This document shows, one piece after another, positions 1-7,050 of a stretch of DNA of 14,568 bases. The stretch spans positions 1 to 14,568 of the forward strand of contig JAEORI010000041.1 of assembly GCA_016840965.1 (NCBI GenBank). The letters are read 5' to 3'. This stretch comes from Candidatus Thorarchaeota archaeon. GTDB lineage: Archaea > Asgardarchaeota > Thorarchaeia > Thorarchaeales > Thorarchaeaceae. Both the position numbers and the translations under genes were made by a program. The notes beneath the pieces are model-generated. The model searched no databases and was not told where the DNA came from. It worked only from the letters and a program-made list of their open reading frames with translations. Numbering within the stretch: position 1 is the stretch's first letter; each line of letters begins with the position of its first letter.

Positions 1-33
1 GGAGAACCTTCATCAGCACTACTCCGAATTAGT

Positions 34-50
34 CACACAATCTTTGTGTG
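34..50. other. Short perfect hairpin upstream of the first gene
   Basis: The arms CACACAA (34-40) and TTGTGTG (44-50) form a 7-bp perfect inverted repeat around a TCT loop. It lies about 40 bases upstream of the likely GTG start at 92. It could be a regulator site, the end of an upstream transcription unit, or chance. No T-run follows it on the + strand, so it does not look like a typical archaeal terminator. The rest of bases 1-91 holds no gene I can support: two + strand frames are open from the left edge, but only to stops near 60 and 76. Confidence 0.3.
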
Positions 51-91
51 GACCAACTAATCTATCTAGCTGTTAACTGCACAGTAAGGAT

Positions 92-1174
92 GTGTTTGAG
101 GTTGATAACTTGACTGACCCTGCGTGTATCGATTTACCAGTAAATGTCAGAGACCGTGACATTTTCCATGATATAGAGGGTCGTGTCTTTGTTGTTCTTG
201 GATACATCCAGCCATCTGACCGGATACTCTCATTCCTCAAGTATGTGCCCGATTCATCAGGAGAATGGCAATCTGGTGACATCAAATACAAGAGGATATT
301 CTGGGGCAGTGTAAGCTCAACTGTCGAAGGCATGAATGTTCTCCCCTCTGACTACATAGTTGAAGACAGTCATTTTGGTACTAACCTCTTAGAGCCTCCT
401 CGTGAGATTGTTGCAAAATACTTCAGTCCTGAGATTAGACTAAGAGAAATCTTGAACATTGGTCCCACTGACCCACTGGAGGAACTAGTGAAACGTGGAG
501 CTGACACGCTTCATGATGCTCTAGGTATCTCTTATGATAAACTTGGAGTTGCAGGAAGCATATTGTGGAAAGGACACAGCCCTGAAAGATCGGATGTCAA
601 TATGAATATCTATGGATTTGATTCCTCATGGATTCTGCATAATAACTACGATTTGCTCATGGATGGGAGAATGGGTGCACGTCTTCGCGAACTTGCAGAC
701 TGGCAGCATGCTATGGATAGGGTCCATGCCCGGGTTCCGATTATGAAGTCTGAAGATTTACAGAATCTGTTTACTCGAAGAAAAGCCCTATGTTTAGATG
801 ATGTGTGCATTGGAATAACGCCTATTCTCTTACCAGATGAAATTCCCATTCAACATGGTGATGAATCATACTCTGTGATAAGCGTCAAACCAATGTCAAT
901 CACAGTAGAGATCCATAGAGATGAGTTTGGTATCTTTCATCCAGCAATCTATGAGGTACAATCACCCCCACTTGATATGCTCGATGGCGACTCTGTGAGT
1001 CGAATTATGAATTATGATGGTGCTTTCGGAGGACTCCTTAGAACTGGAGATAGGGTAGAAGTCACCGGAACTCTTCAAAGAGTTACTCCTACAAACGGAA
1101 CCTCATCGTTCTACCAGATTATGGTGGGAACCAAATCAGGAGCTGGCAAAGAGTACATTCGGCTACTCTCATAA
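92..1174 (+). CDS. Predicted nucleotidyltransferase (COG1665-like), 360 aa
   Basis: This looks like the archaeal 'predicted nucleotidyltransferase' family (COG1665), whose biological role is unknown. The N-terminal part (about residues 21-55) has the family's conserved block ending in FLKYVPDSSG. The centre has a Pol-beta-type signature, GVAGSILWKGHSPERSDV (152-169), followed by an IYG turn (173-175). A C-terminal beta-rich part (about 310-345) ends in a GDRVEVTGTLQRV stretch resembling the family's usual ending. The normal metal-binding pair is Asp-x-Asp; here it reads D168-V-N170, so the second acid is lost. The start is a GTG, because an in-frame TAA lies at 74-76 and no upstream ATG exists; the TTG at residue 7 is an alternative. 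It lies 43 bases upstream of the tRNA methyltransferase gene on the same strand and may be co-transcribed. Family assignment is from remembered motifs; substrate unknown. Confidence 0.72.
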   Translation: MFEVDNLTDPACIDLPVNVRDRDIFHDIEGRVFVVLGYIQPSDRILSFLKYVPDSSGEWQSGDIKYKRIFWGSVSSTVEGMNVLPSDYIVEDSHFGTNLLEPPREIVAKYFSPEIRLREILNIGPTDPLEELVKRGADTLHDALGISYDKLGVAGSILWKGHSPERSDVNMNIYGFDSSWILHNNYDLLMDGRMGARLRELADWQHAMDRVHARVPIMKSEDLQNLFTRRKALCLDDVCIGITPILLPDEIPIQHGDESYSVISVKPMSITVEIHRDEFGIFHPAIYEVQSPPLDMLDGDSVSRIMNYDGAFGGLLRTGDRVEVTGTLQRVTPTNGTSSFYQIMVGTKSGAGKEYIRLLS

Positions 1175-1217
1175 CCAGCAATCACAAGTGTCTTAGGTCT
1201 AGAGGTATCTCTTCAAG

Positions 1218-2273
1218 ATGATGTCAACTAAGAAATGCTTCCTGAAGATTGATGCACGCCACGGAGAGAGCATCAGGAAAGCATTACTTGAGCACAACCT
1301 TCTCGACACTGATTATAGGATATTATCACAAGATGGGGTGCTTATCATACCACTCCGTCAAGGCTTCAATGAGGAACTACTCTGTAGTATTCTTGGATCC
1401 ATTGATTATGAAACAGGAGAGATGGAATTCGAGCCCCTTTCTCATAGCCCCAAAAGCTTAGCTGAAGCTCTTGAGAACTATCTTACTCCAGAAGAACTTG
1501 AACTCGTCCCTCGGTCCTATGATTTGATTGGAGATATTGCGGTACTAGAGATACCTGATGAATTATCAAAACATAAAGAAATCATTGGGAGAGTGTTCCA
1601 TGAGGTTCACAGGAATTTTTCCACAGTCCTTGCAAAGAAAGGCGCAATCTCAGGAGCCACTAGACTCAGAGAGTATCAGTGTCTATCAGGTGAGGACAAG
1701 ACTGATACAATTCACATAGAATATGGCTGTCGTCTTGCTGTTGACCTATCCAAGGCTTACTTTAGTCCAAGATTGCTTGAAGAACACAATAGGATAGCCC
1801 AACTTGTAAAAGATAACGAGTTTGTAGTGGATATGTTCTGTGGTGTCGGATCCTTTCCGATTCACATAGCTAGACAAAGGAGTGCTCACATAGTCGCAAT
1901 TGACATCAACCCTGATGCAATCAATCTTCTCAACAAGAGTATAAAATTGAACAGACTAATTGGGACTATCGAGCCAATAGTTGGAAACGCAAAAGACTAC
2001 TCCCAAACCCATGTTGCCAATCGAGTCATAATGAACCATCCCTCCGGTGCTTTTGACTTCGTTTCAGATGCGTGTCGCATCCTGAAACCTCGGGGTGTGT
2101 TGCACTACTATGATTTTGTAGGTGGCGATGATCCAGAGGGAACTACTACGGACAGACTATCGAAACTTGTTGAAGATGCTGGACACTCTGTGATCACAGT
2201 CAACCTTGTGAGAAGAGTGAGAAATAGTGCACCATATGAATTTCAAATCGTCATTGATGCGACTATTGTGTGA
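1218..2273 (+). CDS. trm5: tRNA (guanine-37-N1)-methyltransferase, Trm5 family
   Basis: Trm5 transfers a methyl group from S-adenosylmethionine to N1 of G37 next to the tRNA anticodon, which prevents frameshifting. In archaea m1G37 also starts wyosine synthesis. The 351-aa protein has a small N-terminal domain (about 1-75), a middle domain with ELELVPRSYDLIGDIAVLEI (94-113), and a C-terminal Rossmann methyltransferase domain. The SAM loop DMFCGVGSFPI is at 205-215 and AIDINP at 227-232. Family active-site landmarks are visible: TRLRE (148-152), Y181 in AYFSPRL, and E189, which matches by spacing the general base Glu185 of the M. jannaschii enzyme. The usual NLP motif is N273-H-P275 here, an unusual change. 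The start is the first of two tandem ATGs; GAGGT at 1202-1206 is a plausible ribosome binding site. Its last 11 bases overlap the convergent DUF371 gene. TYW1, the next enzyme of the pathway, is encoded at 4763-5713. Confidence 0.88.
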   Translation: MMSTKKCFLKIDARHGESIRKALLEHNLLDTDYRILSQDGVLIIPLRQGFNEELLCSILGSIDYETGEMEFEPLSHSPKSLAEALENYLTPEELELVPRSYDLIGDIAVLEIPDELSKHKEIIGRVFHEVHRNFSTVLAKKGAISGATRLREYQCLSGEDKTDTIHIEYGCRLAVDLSKAYFSPRLLEEHNRIAQLVKDNEFVVDMFCGVGSFPIHIARQRSAHIVAIDINPDAINLLNKSIKLNRLIGTIEPIVGNAKDYSQTHVANRVIMNHPSGAFDFVSDACRILKPRGVLHYYDFVGGDDPEGTTTDRLSKLVEDAGHSVITVNLVRRVRNSAPYEFQIVIDATIV

Positions 2274-2688
2274 TATAGATTAACTCGCAATCGACGACAG
2301 CACCAGGTTTCTTTAGTCTGTCAACAAACTCACGGCTGAGGTCTGAAGCAGCTTTGTCAGCATTCACCATGACTGTCCGTCCACACTCATAGGAGCTTTT
2401 CCTGGCGACCATGCTTGTTGAGTCTAGATAGAGCAACCCGGGACTTCCAGTTCCAGAAACTTCCTCGGACTTTCCGTCAACACGCATCTTCAGAATTATC
2501 TTGGTGCTTGATTTAGACGCCAATCTCTTTATCTCAGAGTCCAAATCGCCTAATGCAATATCTGCGCAGACTCCCACAATACACGTTCCCTGCTTTGTGA
2601 GGTGCTTTTCTGTGGTCAACTCTACTGTTGTTTTATGTTTTCCAACAATGTTTTCATGACCATATGCCTTGAAATGGACTCTCTGCAT
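2263..2688 (-). CDS. DUF371 family conserved archaeal protein, 141 aa
   Basis: This is a conserved archaeal protein of unknown function with the hallmarks of the DUF371 family. They are the GHENIVGKHKTTVELT opening (about 10-25), LTKQGTCIVGVCADIAL (about 30-46), SPGLLYLDSTSMVARKSSY (about 81-99), and a C-terminal RTVMVNADKAASDLSREFV run ending in a basic Leu-rich stretch. No signal peptide or membrane segment is visible, so it is probably cytosolic. The start is an ATG at 2688. The 3' end overlaps the end of trm5 by 11 bases in convergent orientation. The 5' end lies 59 bases from the divergent pcm start, and an A/T-rich element (TTCATAAAAG read on this strand, about 2710-2719) sits at about the right distance for a leaderless transcript. 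The family is clear; no function is claimed. Confidence 0.85.
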   Translation of the reverse strand: MQRVHFKAYGHENIVGKHKTTVELTTEKHLTKQGTCIVGVCADIALGDLDSEIKRLASKSSTKIILKMRVDGKSEEVSGTGSPGLLYLDSTSMVARKSSYECGRTVMVNADKAASDLSREFVDRLKKPGAVVDCELIYITQ

Positions 2689-2708
2689 GGATATTGTATT
2701 GCGCTCAA

Positions 2709-2741
2709 GCCTTTTATGAATGCATATTCTTTCTATATATG
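2709..2741. promoter_or_regulatory. Divergent AT-rich promoter region between DUF371 gene and pcm
   Basis: The 59-base gap between two divergent genes must hold both promoters. CTTTTATGAA (2711-2720) reads as TTCATAAAAG on the minus strand. It is centred about 26 bases before the DUF371 ATG and roughly 24-33 bases before the two candidate pcm ATGs. That spacing fits archaeal TATA boxes driving leaderless or near-leaderless mRNAs in both directions. A second AT-rich run, TTCTATATATG, ends in the upstream candidate pcm ATG at 2739. Neither gene shows a strong ribosome binding site here, which agrees with leaderless expression. This is inference from spacing only. Confidence 0.35.
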
Positions 2742-2747
2742 ATTCAC

Positions 2748-3425
2748 ATGCCCGATGACCGTTTCAAGAAAACCATTGATGACTTAGTTCGTCGCCTTAG
2801 GAATAATGGTTACATCAAGAGCGATGAAGTTGAGCGAGCTTTTAGGGCTGTGCCAAGAGAGGAGTTTGTACATCCTGACACTCGGAATTATGCATACCGT
2901 GACTCACCACTTCCAATAGGACTAGGTCAGACAATCTCTGCTCCTCATATGTGTGTGATAATGTGCGAAGCTCTTGACCTGAAACCTGGACTCAGAGTAC
3001 TCGAAGTGGGTGCAGGTTCAGGATATCATGCAGCTCTCTGTGCTGAGCTGGTCGCACCTAAAACAACTGACACTTCTGGCCATGTCTACACCTTGGAGAT
3101 TGTTGCGGGACTGATTGACTTTGCAAAGGGCAACTTAAAACGCACCGGGTATGACGACAGGGTCACTCTCATCCATACTGATGGTGGCATAGGACTGCCT
3201 GAGTATGCCCCATTTGATAGAATTCTTGTTGCCGCAGCCGCGCCCTCTATTCCAGAGCCACTGATTGAACAGCTTGCTCTTGGCGGCATCATGTTGATTC
3301 CAGTGGGCGGTAGGGGCTTCTTTCAAGAACTCCTAATGGTCAAAAAGGATGAAAATGGGAAAGTGACCCAGAAGCACTGGGGCGGTGTAGCATTTGTTCC
3401 TCTTACAGGTAAGTATGGACATTAA
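2748..3425 (+). CDS. pcm: Protein-L-isoaspartate O-methyltransferase
   Basis: This SAM-dependent repair enzyme methylates abnormal L-isoaspartyl residues in aged proteins, so that they can revert to aspartate. The 225-aa protein is of normal family length. It shows, in order: AVPREEFVHP (34-43), the family motif PIGLGQTISAPHM (56-68), the SAM loop EVGAGSGYHAA (86-96), VYTLE with the ribose-binding acid at 117, FDRILVAAAAP, and the typical C-terminal VAFVPLTGKYGH. The reading frame stays open upstream to a TTG at 2694 and an ATG at 2739. I prefer the ATG at 2748 because MPDDRFKK begins the conserved N-terminus, though 2739 is equally possible. It is divergent from the DUF371 gene and converges on the riboflavin kinase gene, with a single base between the two stop codons. 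Confidence 0.93.
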   Translation: MPDDRFKKTIDDLVRRLRNNGYIKSDEVERAFRAVPREEFVHPDTRNYAYRDSPLPIGLGQTISAPHMCVIMCEALDLKPGLRVLEVGAGSGYHAALCAELVAPKTTDTSGHVYTLEIVAGLIDFAKGNLKRTGYDDRVTLIHTDGGIGLPEYAPFDRILVAAAAPSIPEPLIEQLALGGIMLIPVGGRGFFQELLMVKKDENGKVTQKHWGGVAFVPLTGKYGH

Positions 3426-3426
3426 C

Positions 3427-4110
3427 TCAAGTGGCCATATGCAGCGGAATCACTGTCAGAGTGATCTTATCATTATCAACAAGGCTGAGTGCGTCCCTGA
3501 TGTTGATTGCGGCTACAACTTCCAGAATCTCCTCGCTATGATGTGTGCGCTGAGCGATAACAACAGCAGCTTCAATTTTCTTGTTTACTTTTACTCGATA
3601 GCATATCACATCACCAAATGTGCGCCCCTTATGGGTGAAGCCGCTCAATACCAGTGGCGGAGTGTTCTTCATTCTACCAATTGCCTTTCGAGAATCTTCA
3701 TCTGATATCTTTACGTTTAGAGTTCCTAAATGGGGTTTAAACCCAAGAGCAGCCCTCAGTTTTGATGAATAAATGTCGACATAATACGCCCCTTCTCCAA
3801 GACCTGTAACAATAGTCCCTTGTATCACAATCTCGTCTTCGGGAGTGGTGAATGCTATCTCTAGGTTTGATAGAACATGTAGTAGCTCCTCGCGTCCTTT
3901 ATCCGTTATCTGAAGTATCATCCCATCAGCAGTATGAACTCTGTTCAAATAGCCCTGTTTAACGCATTGTGAAACTCTCCTTGAAGCTGTCTGCTGACTG
4001 ACTTTCAGAATTTCACCCAACTCACGGGTGGTGATTGTTGTCTTATCGTGAATTGCTCCTTTATTAGCGAGAGAATACAATGTAAACCAGATATCCGGGA
4101 TAATCATCAT
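3427..4110 (-). CDS. ribK: HTH regulator / CTP-dependent riboflavin kinase fusion (RbkR type)
   Basis: This is an archaeal riboflavin kinase (DUF120 fold), which uses CTP rather than ATP to phosphorylate riboflavin to FMN. It is fused to an N-terminal winged helix-turn-helix. The DNA-binding part spans about 1-85, with TTRELGEILKVSQQTASRRV (27-46) as the helix-turn-helix core. The kinase part runs from about 92 to 227 and carries GTIVTGLGEGAYYV (98-111), GFKPHLGTLNV (123-133), the GRTFGD segment (162-167), RTHH (188-191), and the conserved NIRDAL near the end. Such fusions are known as RbkR, a combined repressor or regulator and enzyme of riboflavin genes in several archaea. Whether this copy still regulates is inference. 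The start is the first of two ATGs, two bases after the translin stop; an AAGGA upstream could act as ribosome binding site. It is the last gene of the leftward cluster. Confidence 0.92.
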   Translation of the reverse strand: MMIIPDIWFTLYSLANKGAIHDKTTITTRELGEILKVSQQTASRRVSQCVKQGYLNRVHTADGMILQITDKGREELLHVLSNLEIAFTTPEDEIVIQGTIVTGLGEGAYYVDIYSSKLRAALGFKPHLGTLNVKISDEDSRKAIGRMKNTPPLVLSGFTHKGRTFGDVICYRVKVNKKIEAAVVIAQRTHHSEEILEVVAAINIRDALSLVDNDKITLTVIPLHMAT

Positions 4111-4112
4111 GA

Positions 4113-4742
4113 TCAGTCCTTCAAATGCTCTCTAAAATTATCGAGTTTTTTCATCAGCTTACTTTGCCCAGAGGCTCTCGTAATGTCGCCTCTAGTCCGC
4201 TCAACCAGAGACCTTCCAACATCACATTTTCTTCTAAGATCCGGAACCAACGCAGTTGGATAGTCAAATGTCTGCAGTTCTTCAAGAATTTCCTCCATAA
4301 CCTCAAGGATGGCTTCTGCTCTCTCAACATCATCGTTACGTAAAAGGTCTAAAGCAGCTCGTCTGAGTTCACCTATTGTATCTGCAAGACCATTCAAGTA
4401 TGCTCTCGATGGGATGTTATACTCATCAGGGGGCGTGAATGTGCCATCTTTTAACAGAGAGAGCAAATTTACAGCTTCTGTCAACTCCTGATATGCTACA
4501 TCAAGTCCCCTTGACTTTAACATGAAGTCGCTATTAGTTAGTTCGTGGGTAGCTTCAATAATGTACTGATTTGCCTCAGAAATTAGGCTTCTGGCCTCAT
4601 CGAATCTTCCTCTGTGTGTCATCTTAATGGACTCGCTGCACTTCCGAACTGCTTGACGTCCAAGTGATAATGTCTTCTCACGCACAGAATCATCGGCTTC
4701 AATCTCTTCCCGCTGTGGTCTGAGAACATCTGATAGTTTCAT
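4113..4742 (-). CDS. Archaeal translin family protein
   Basis: This all-helical protein of the translin/TRAX family (archaeal COG2178 type) has members that bind RNA or single-stranded DNA as ring-shaped oligomers; some (TRAX, some archaeal proteins) have RNase activity. The family signature lies in the second half: YLNGLADTIGELRR (115-128), then AEAILEVMEEILEELQTFDYP (142-162) and the LRRKCDVGRSLVERTR run (169-184). The acidic MEEI-E cluster could include nuclease residues, but I cannot assign them. The protein is about 209 aa. I choose the ATG at 4742 because GGAGG lies 8 bases upstream. An ATG at 4766 would add eight residues and overlap the TYW1 stop as ATGA, so translational coupling from there is also possible. 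The riboflavin kinase gene starts two bases after its stop. Confidence 0.85.
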   Translation of the reverse strand: MKLSDVLRPQREEIEADDSVREKTLSLGRQAVRKCSESIKMTHRGRFDEARSLISEANQYIIEATHELTNSDFMLKSRGLDVAYQELTEAVNLLSLLKDGTFTPPDEYNIPSRAYLNGLADTIGELRRAALDLLRNDDVERAEAILEVMEEILEELQTFDYPTALVPDLRRKCDVGRSLVERTRGDITRASGQSKLMKKLDNFREHLKD

Positions 4743-4762
4743 CTTACTCGCCTCCGAGTCAA

Positions 4763-5713
4763 TCATAGCTTCTTAATTTGTTTGCTGCGTGATAATAATG
4801 TGACCCGACTCTCAACTTGTTCATTGAGAAAATAATACCCTGTTAATGTGGCTAGGCTCTCGGAAAATGCACGAATCTCTCGATGGCTTGGCACATTGGT
4901 TTGATTAAGCCGTCCTCTCGATGACCCTAGAAACATGAAACCTTTCACTTCAATGAAATCAGGTTCTCCTATATCGATGAGGTCTGCATATGCCCTGACA
5001 TCATGCATGTTTCGATTTGCAACCATTGTTAATCTATTGACGGTTCTAGTACTAAGCGACCGCAACATTTCCTGTGACTCCAGAATACTATCCCATCCAC
5101 CCTTAACCCCAGGTCTACATAACTTTCTATAGGTGTCGTCATCTGGCGCAGCTAGTGTGACATAGAGCTGCGTCGGTAGTGACATAGTTGCCAACACATC
5201 TGGGTTGGTTCCATTAGTCACTAAAAATGAAGTCATCCCTCTCTGATGAATCTCATCGATGAGGTCGCTAATCAGAGGATCAAGGGTTGGTTCCCCTGCT
5301 AAAGAAATCGCTACATGTTTTGGATCTCTTGCTTCTTTGTACTTTTTCTCCGATACTGATACACCAATCTCAGGGTTGTACCCTCCAAGTGACCTTAGGT
5401 TTGCCATCAGTACTGCATCCATGAGCTCACTGACAGGCATTACATCTTCTTTAGTCACTTTGACTTGATTCCAGCTAACACTAATGTCTTGAGGAGTAAC
5501 TCGCCAGCAGAACTCGCAATTTTGAGTGCACTTATCCACGACTGGAGTCATCTGGAGACATCTATGCGACTGGATACCATAGAATTTCTCCTTGTAACAT
5601 GAAGTGTTATGAAGTAGCGCTTTCTTTTGCCATTGACATGCTTTGTAGGCCCCCCTTTTGCCAAGTAGGTGATACCCTTGTTTCTCGAGCTTATTGCTCA
5701 ATTCAATTGGCAT
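4763..5713 (-). CDS. taw1: S-adenosyl-L-methionine-dependent tRNA 4-demethylwyosine synthase (TYW1/Taw1)
   Basis: This radical SAM enzyme condenses m1G37 of tRNA(Phe) with pyruvate to give the tricyclic 4-demethylwyosine. With the ATG at 5713 as start, the cysteines fall at 26, 39 and 52 (auxiliary 4Fe-4S cluster) and at 62, 66 and 69 (C-TQN-C-EF-C-W, the radical SAM cluster). As far as I recall, these are the positions in M. jannaschii TYW1, and K41, the proposed pyruvate Schiff-base lysine, is also matched. This agreement favours the 5713 ATG over the in-frame TTG at 5725. Other family blocks are SLAGEPTLDP, FLVTNGTNPD, the APDDDTYRKLCRP run and EVKGFMFLGSSRGRL. The 316-aa length is normal for the archaeal form, which lacks the flavodoxin domain of eukaryotic TYW1. 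It acts after Trm5, encoded nearby; Taw2 and Taw3 are not in the window. Confidence 0.95.
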   Translation of the reverse strand: MPIELSNKLEKQGYHLLGKRGAYKACQWQKKALLHNTSCYKEKFYGIQSHRCLQMTPVVDKCTQNCEFCWRVTPQDISVSWNQVKVTKEDVMPVSELMDAVLMANLRSLGGYNPEIGVSVSEKKYKEARDPKHVAISLAGEPTLDPLISDLIDEIHQRGMTSFLVTNGTNPDVLATMSLPTQLYVTLAAPDDDTYRKLCRPGVKGGWDSILESQEMLRSLSTRTVNRLTMVANRNMHDVRAYADLIDIGEPDFIEVKGFMFLGSSRGRLNQTNVPSHREIRAFSESLATLTGYYFLNEQVESRVTLLSRSKQIKKL

Positions 5714-5785
5714 GTCAGAGGTCAAACTGAGTCGTGGGCATGTCTATTGCATTTCTTATCAGGCTTTGGCAATGTCCAATCTCGA

Positions 5786-7036
5786 CTATGGCTTACGTGA
5801 AGAGAGGTCCTCAGCCATGGCTTCTTGTGCGCTCCAAGACCCTGTCAGAAGTTTCTTTCTTGATAACTCACCAAGCAACTTTCTACTCTCTGAGTCAAGT
5901 CTTCCCGGCGCCTCATTCTCAAATGCGCTTCCAGGAAGTGGCATGAAAACATGTCCATGCGTTTTGGCTCCCATCTCAGCTAAAGAATAACAGAGGTCAA
6001 TACTCTCTCGCAGTTCTTTCTGTGTTTCACCCGGCAGTCCAAAAATCATGTCTACATGCGGGATGAACCCATTATCCAGAATAGTGTCAATTGCTGTTAA
6101 TCCTTCCTTGACAGTATGATGGCGATTTGCCAGTTTTAACACTCGATCACTGCTAGATTGAAGACCAATTTGAAGGGTCTTGTTAGCTACATAGACCTGC
6201 ATCATCTCAAGGACCTCTCCAGTAACAAACTCAGGCCTTATCTCCGAGGGAAATGCGCCAAAGTATATTTCATCCAAGCCCTCAATTTTGGTTGCTGATT
6301 TCAACAAATCTTCAATCTTTTCTGCTTCCAGACTTCGTCCTCTCCCACCATAGGAAAGAGCATTTGGTGAAAGAAACCATGTTCGATTAAATCCACGATT
6401 TTCAACAGCTCTAGTCAACCAGTGAATAACACTGTCGATAGAGCGGTTTCGCACTCTCCCGCCCGTCAGAAACGGAGTACAACAGAATTTGCAGGTGTAT
6501 GGGCAGCCGCGTGTGACTTCAATTGGCCCCACAATATTCATCCCAAGAGCAAATGGAGGATGAGCATCAAGATTGACTGGTTCTAGGTCTTTTGGTTTTG
6601 GACAACCCTCAGTCGTCTTTCCAACCACACCTAAAATCTCAACAGGGTCTTTATCATTCATCAGGTACCGCAAGAGATCAGGAAATGTTCTTTCACCCTC
6701 TCCTACAATAACGTAATCAAAACCATTCTCAAGAAGTTCTAATGGTCGAGCACTAGCATGAGCACCTCCGCCAACAATGATGATTGACTCACCAAACTTC
6801 TCTCTTACATCTCTGACTTCTCTATAGACGCGATTGGCCTGTGTGCTCATTACCGAATGAGCAATTATTGTGGTACCACTTGTTACGCTTTTCTGTATCA
6901 TTTTGGTGCTTATCTTAGTAGGTGCCTCCACTGCAAGCTCAGAGAGTCTATGGTCAGTTTCAATAGCACCAACAAGGGCAGCTAAGCTATACCTTGATGA
7001 AGGATGGGCACTAAAAAAGAGGGTGTAGGAATCCAA
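5786..7036 (-). CDS. B12-binding domain / radical SAM protein (MJ_1487-like, TIGR04013 type)
   Basis: The 416-aa protein has an N-terminal B12-binding-like Rossmann domain (about 1-130, with IIIVGGGAHASARP near 85-98 and DYVIVGEGERTFPD at 107-120). A radical SAM domain follows, with the cluster motif C178-PYT-C182-KF-C185; an extra Cys sits at 186. The RSID segment and the GLQSSSDRVLKLANR and VDMIFGLPGET blocks are typical of the radical SAM barrel in this superfamily. The order matches archaeal proteins of the MJ_1487 family, whose reaction is not known to me. The DxHxxG cobalamin-ligand motif is not evident, so binding of cobalamin is uncertain. The start appears to be a TTG at 7036: the frame is closed by a stop three codons upstream and no early ATG exists. 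It begins 14 bases after the proteasome subunit stop, so co-transcription is likely. Confidence 0.83.
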   Translation of the reverse strand: MDSYTLFFSAHPSSRYSLAALVGAIETDHRLSELAVEAPTKISTKMIQKSVTSGTTIIAHSVMSTQANRVYREVRDVREKFGESIIIVGGGAHASARPLELLENGFDYVIVGEGERTFPDLLRYLMNDKDPVEILGVVGKTTEGCPKPKDLEPVNLDAHPPFALGMNIVGPIEVTRGCPYTCKFCCTPFLTGGRVRNRSIDSVIHWLTRAVENRGFNRTWFLSPNALSYGGRGRSLEAEKIEDLLKSATKIEGLDEIYFGAFPSEIRPEFVTGEVLEMMQVYVANKTLQIGLQSSSDRVLKLANRHHTVKEGLTAIDTILDNGFIPHVDMIFGLPGETQKELRESIDLCYSLAEMGAKTHGHVFMPLPGSAFENEAPGRLDSESRKLLGELSRKKLLTGSWSAQEAMAEDLSSRKP

Positions 7037-7050
7037 TTGTTACACGCGCT

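Noticed and set aside
73..333. 86-aa minus-strand ORF at the left edge
   Set aside because: It lies opposite the well-supported nucleotidyltransferase gene, and its sequence resembles no family I know.
3394..3705. 103-aa plus-strand ORF
   Set aside because: It overlaps the riboflavin kinase gene, which has clear family motifs; the ORF is a shadow.
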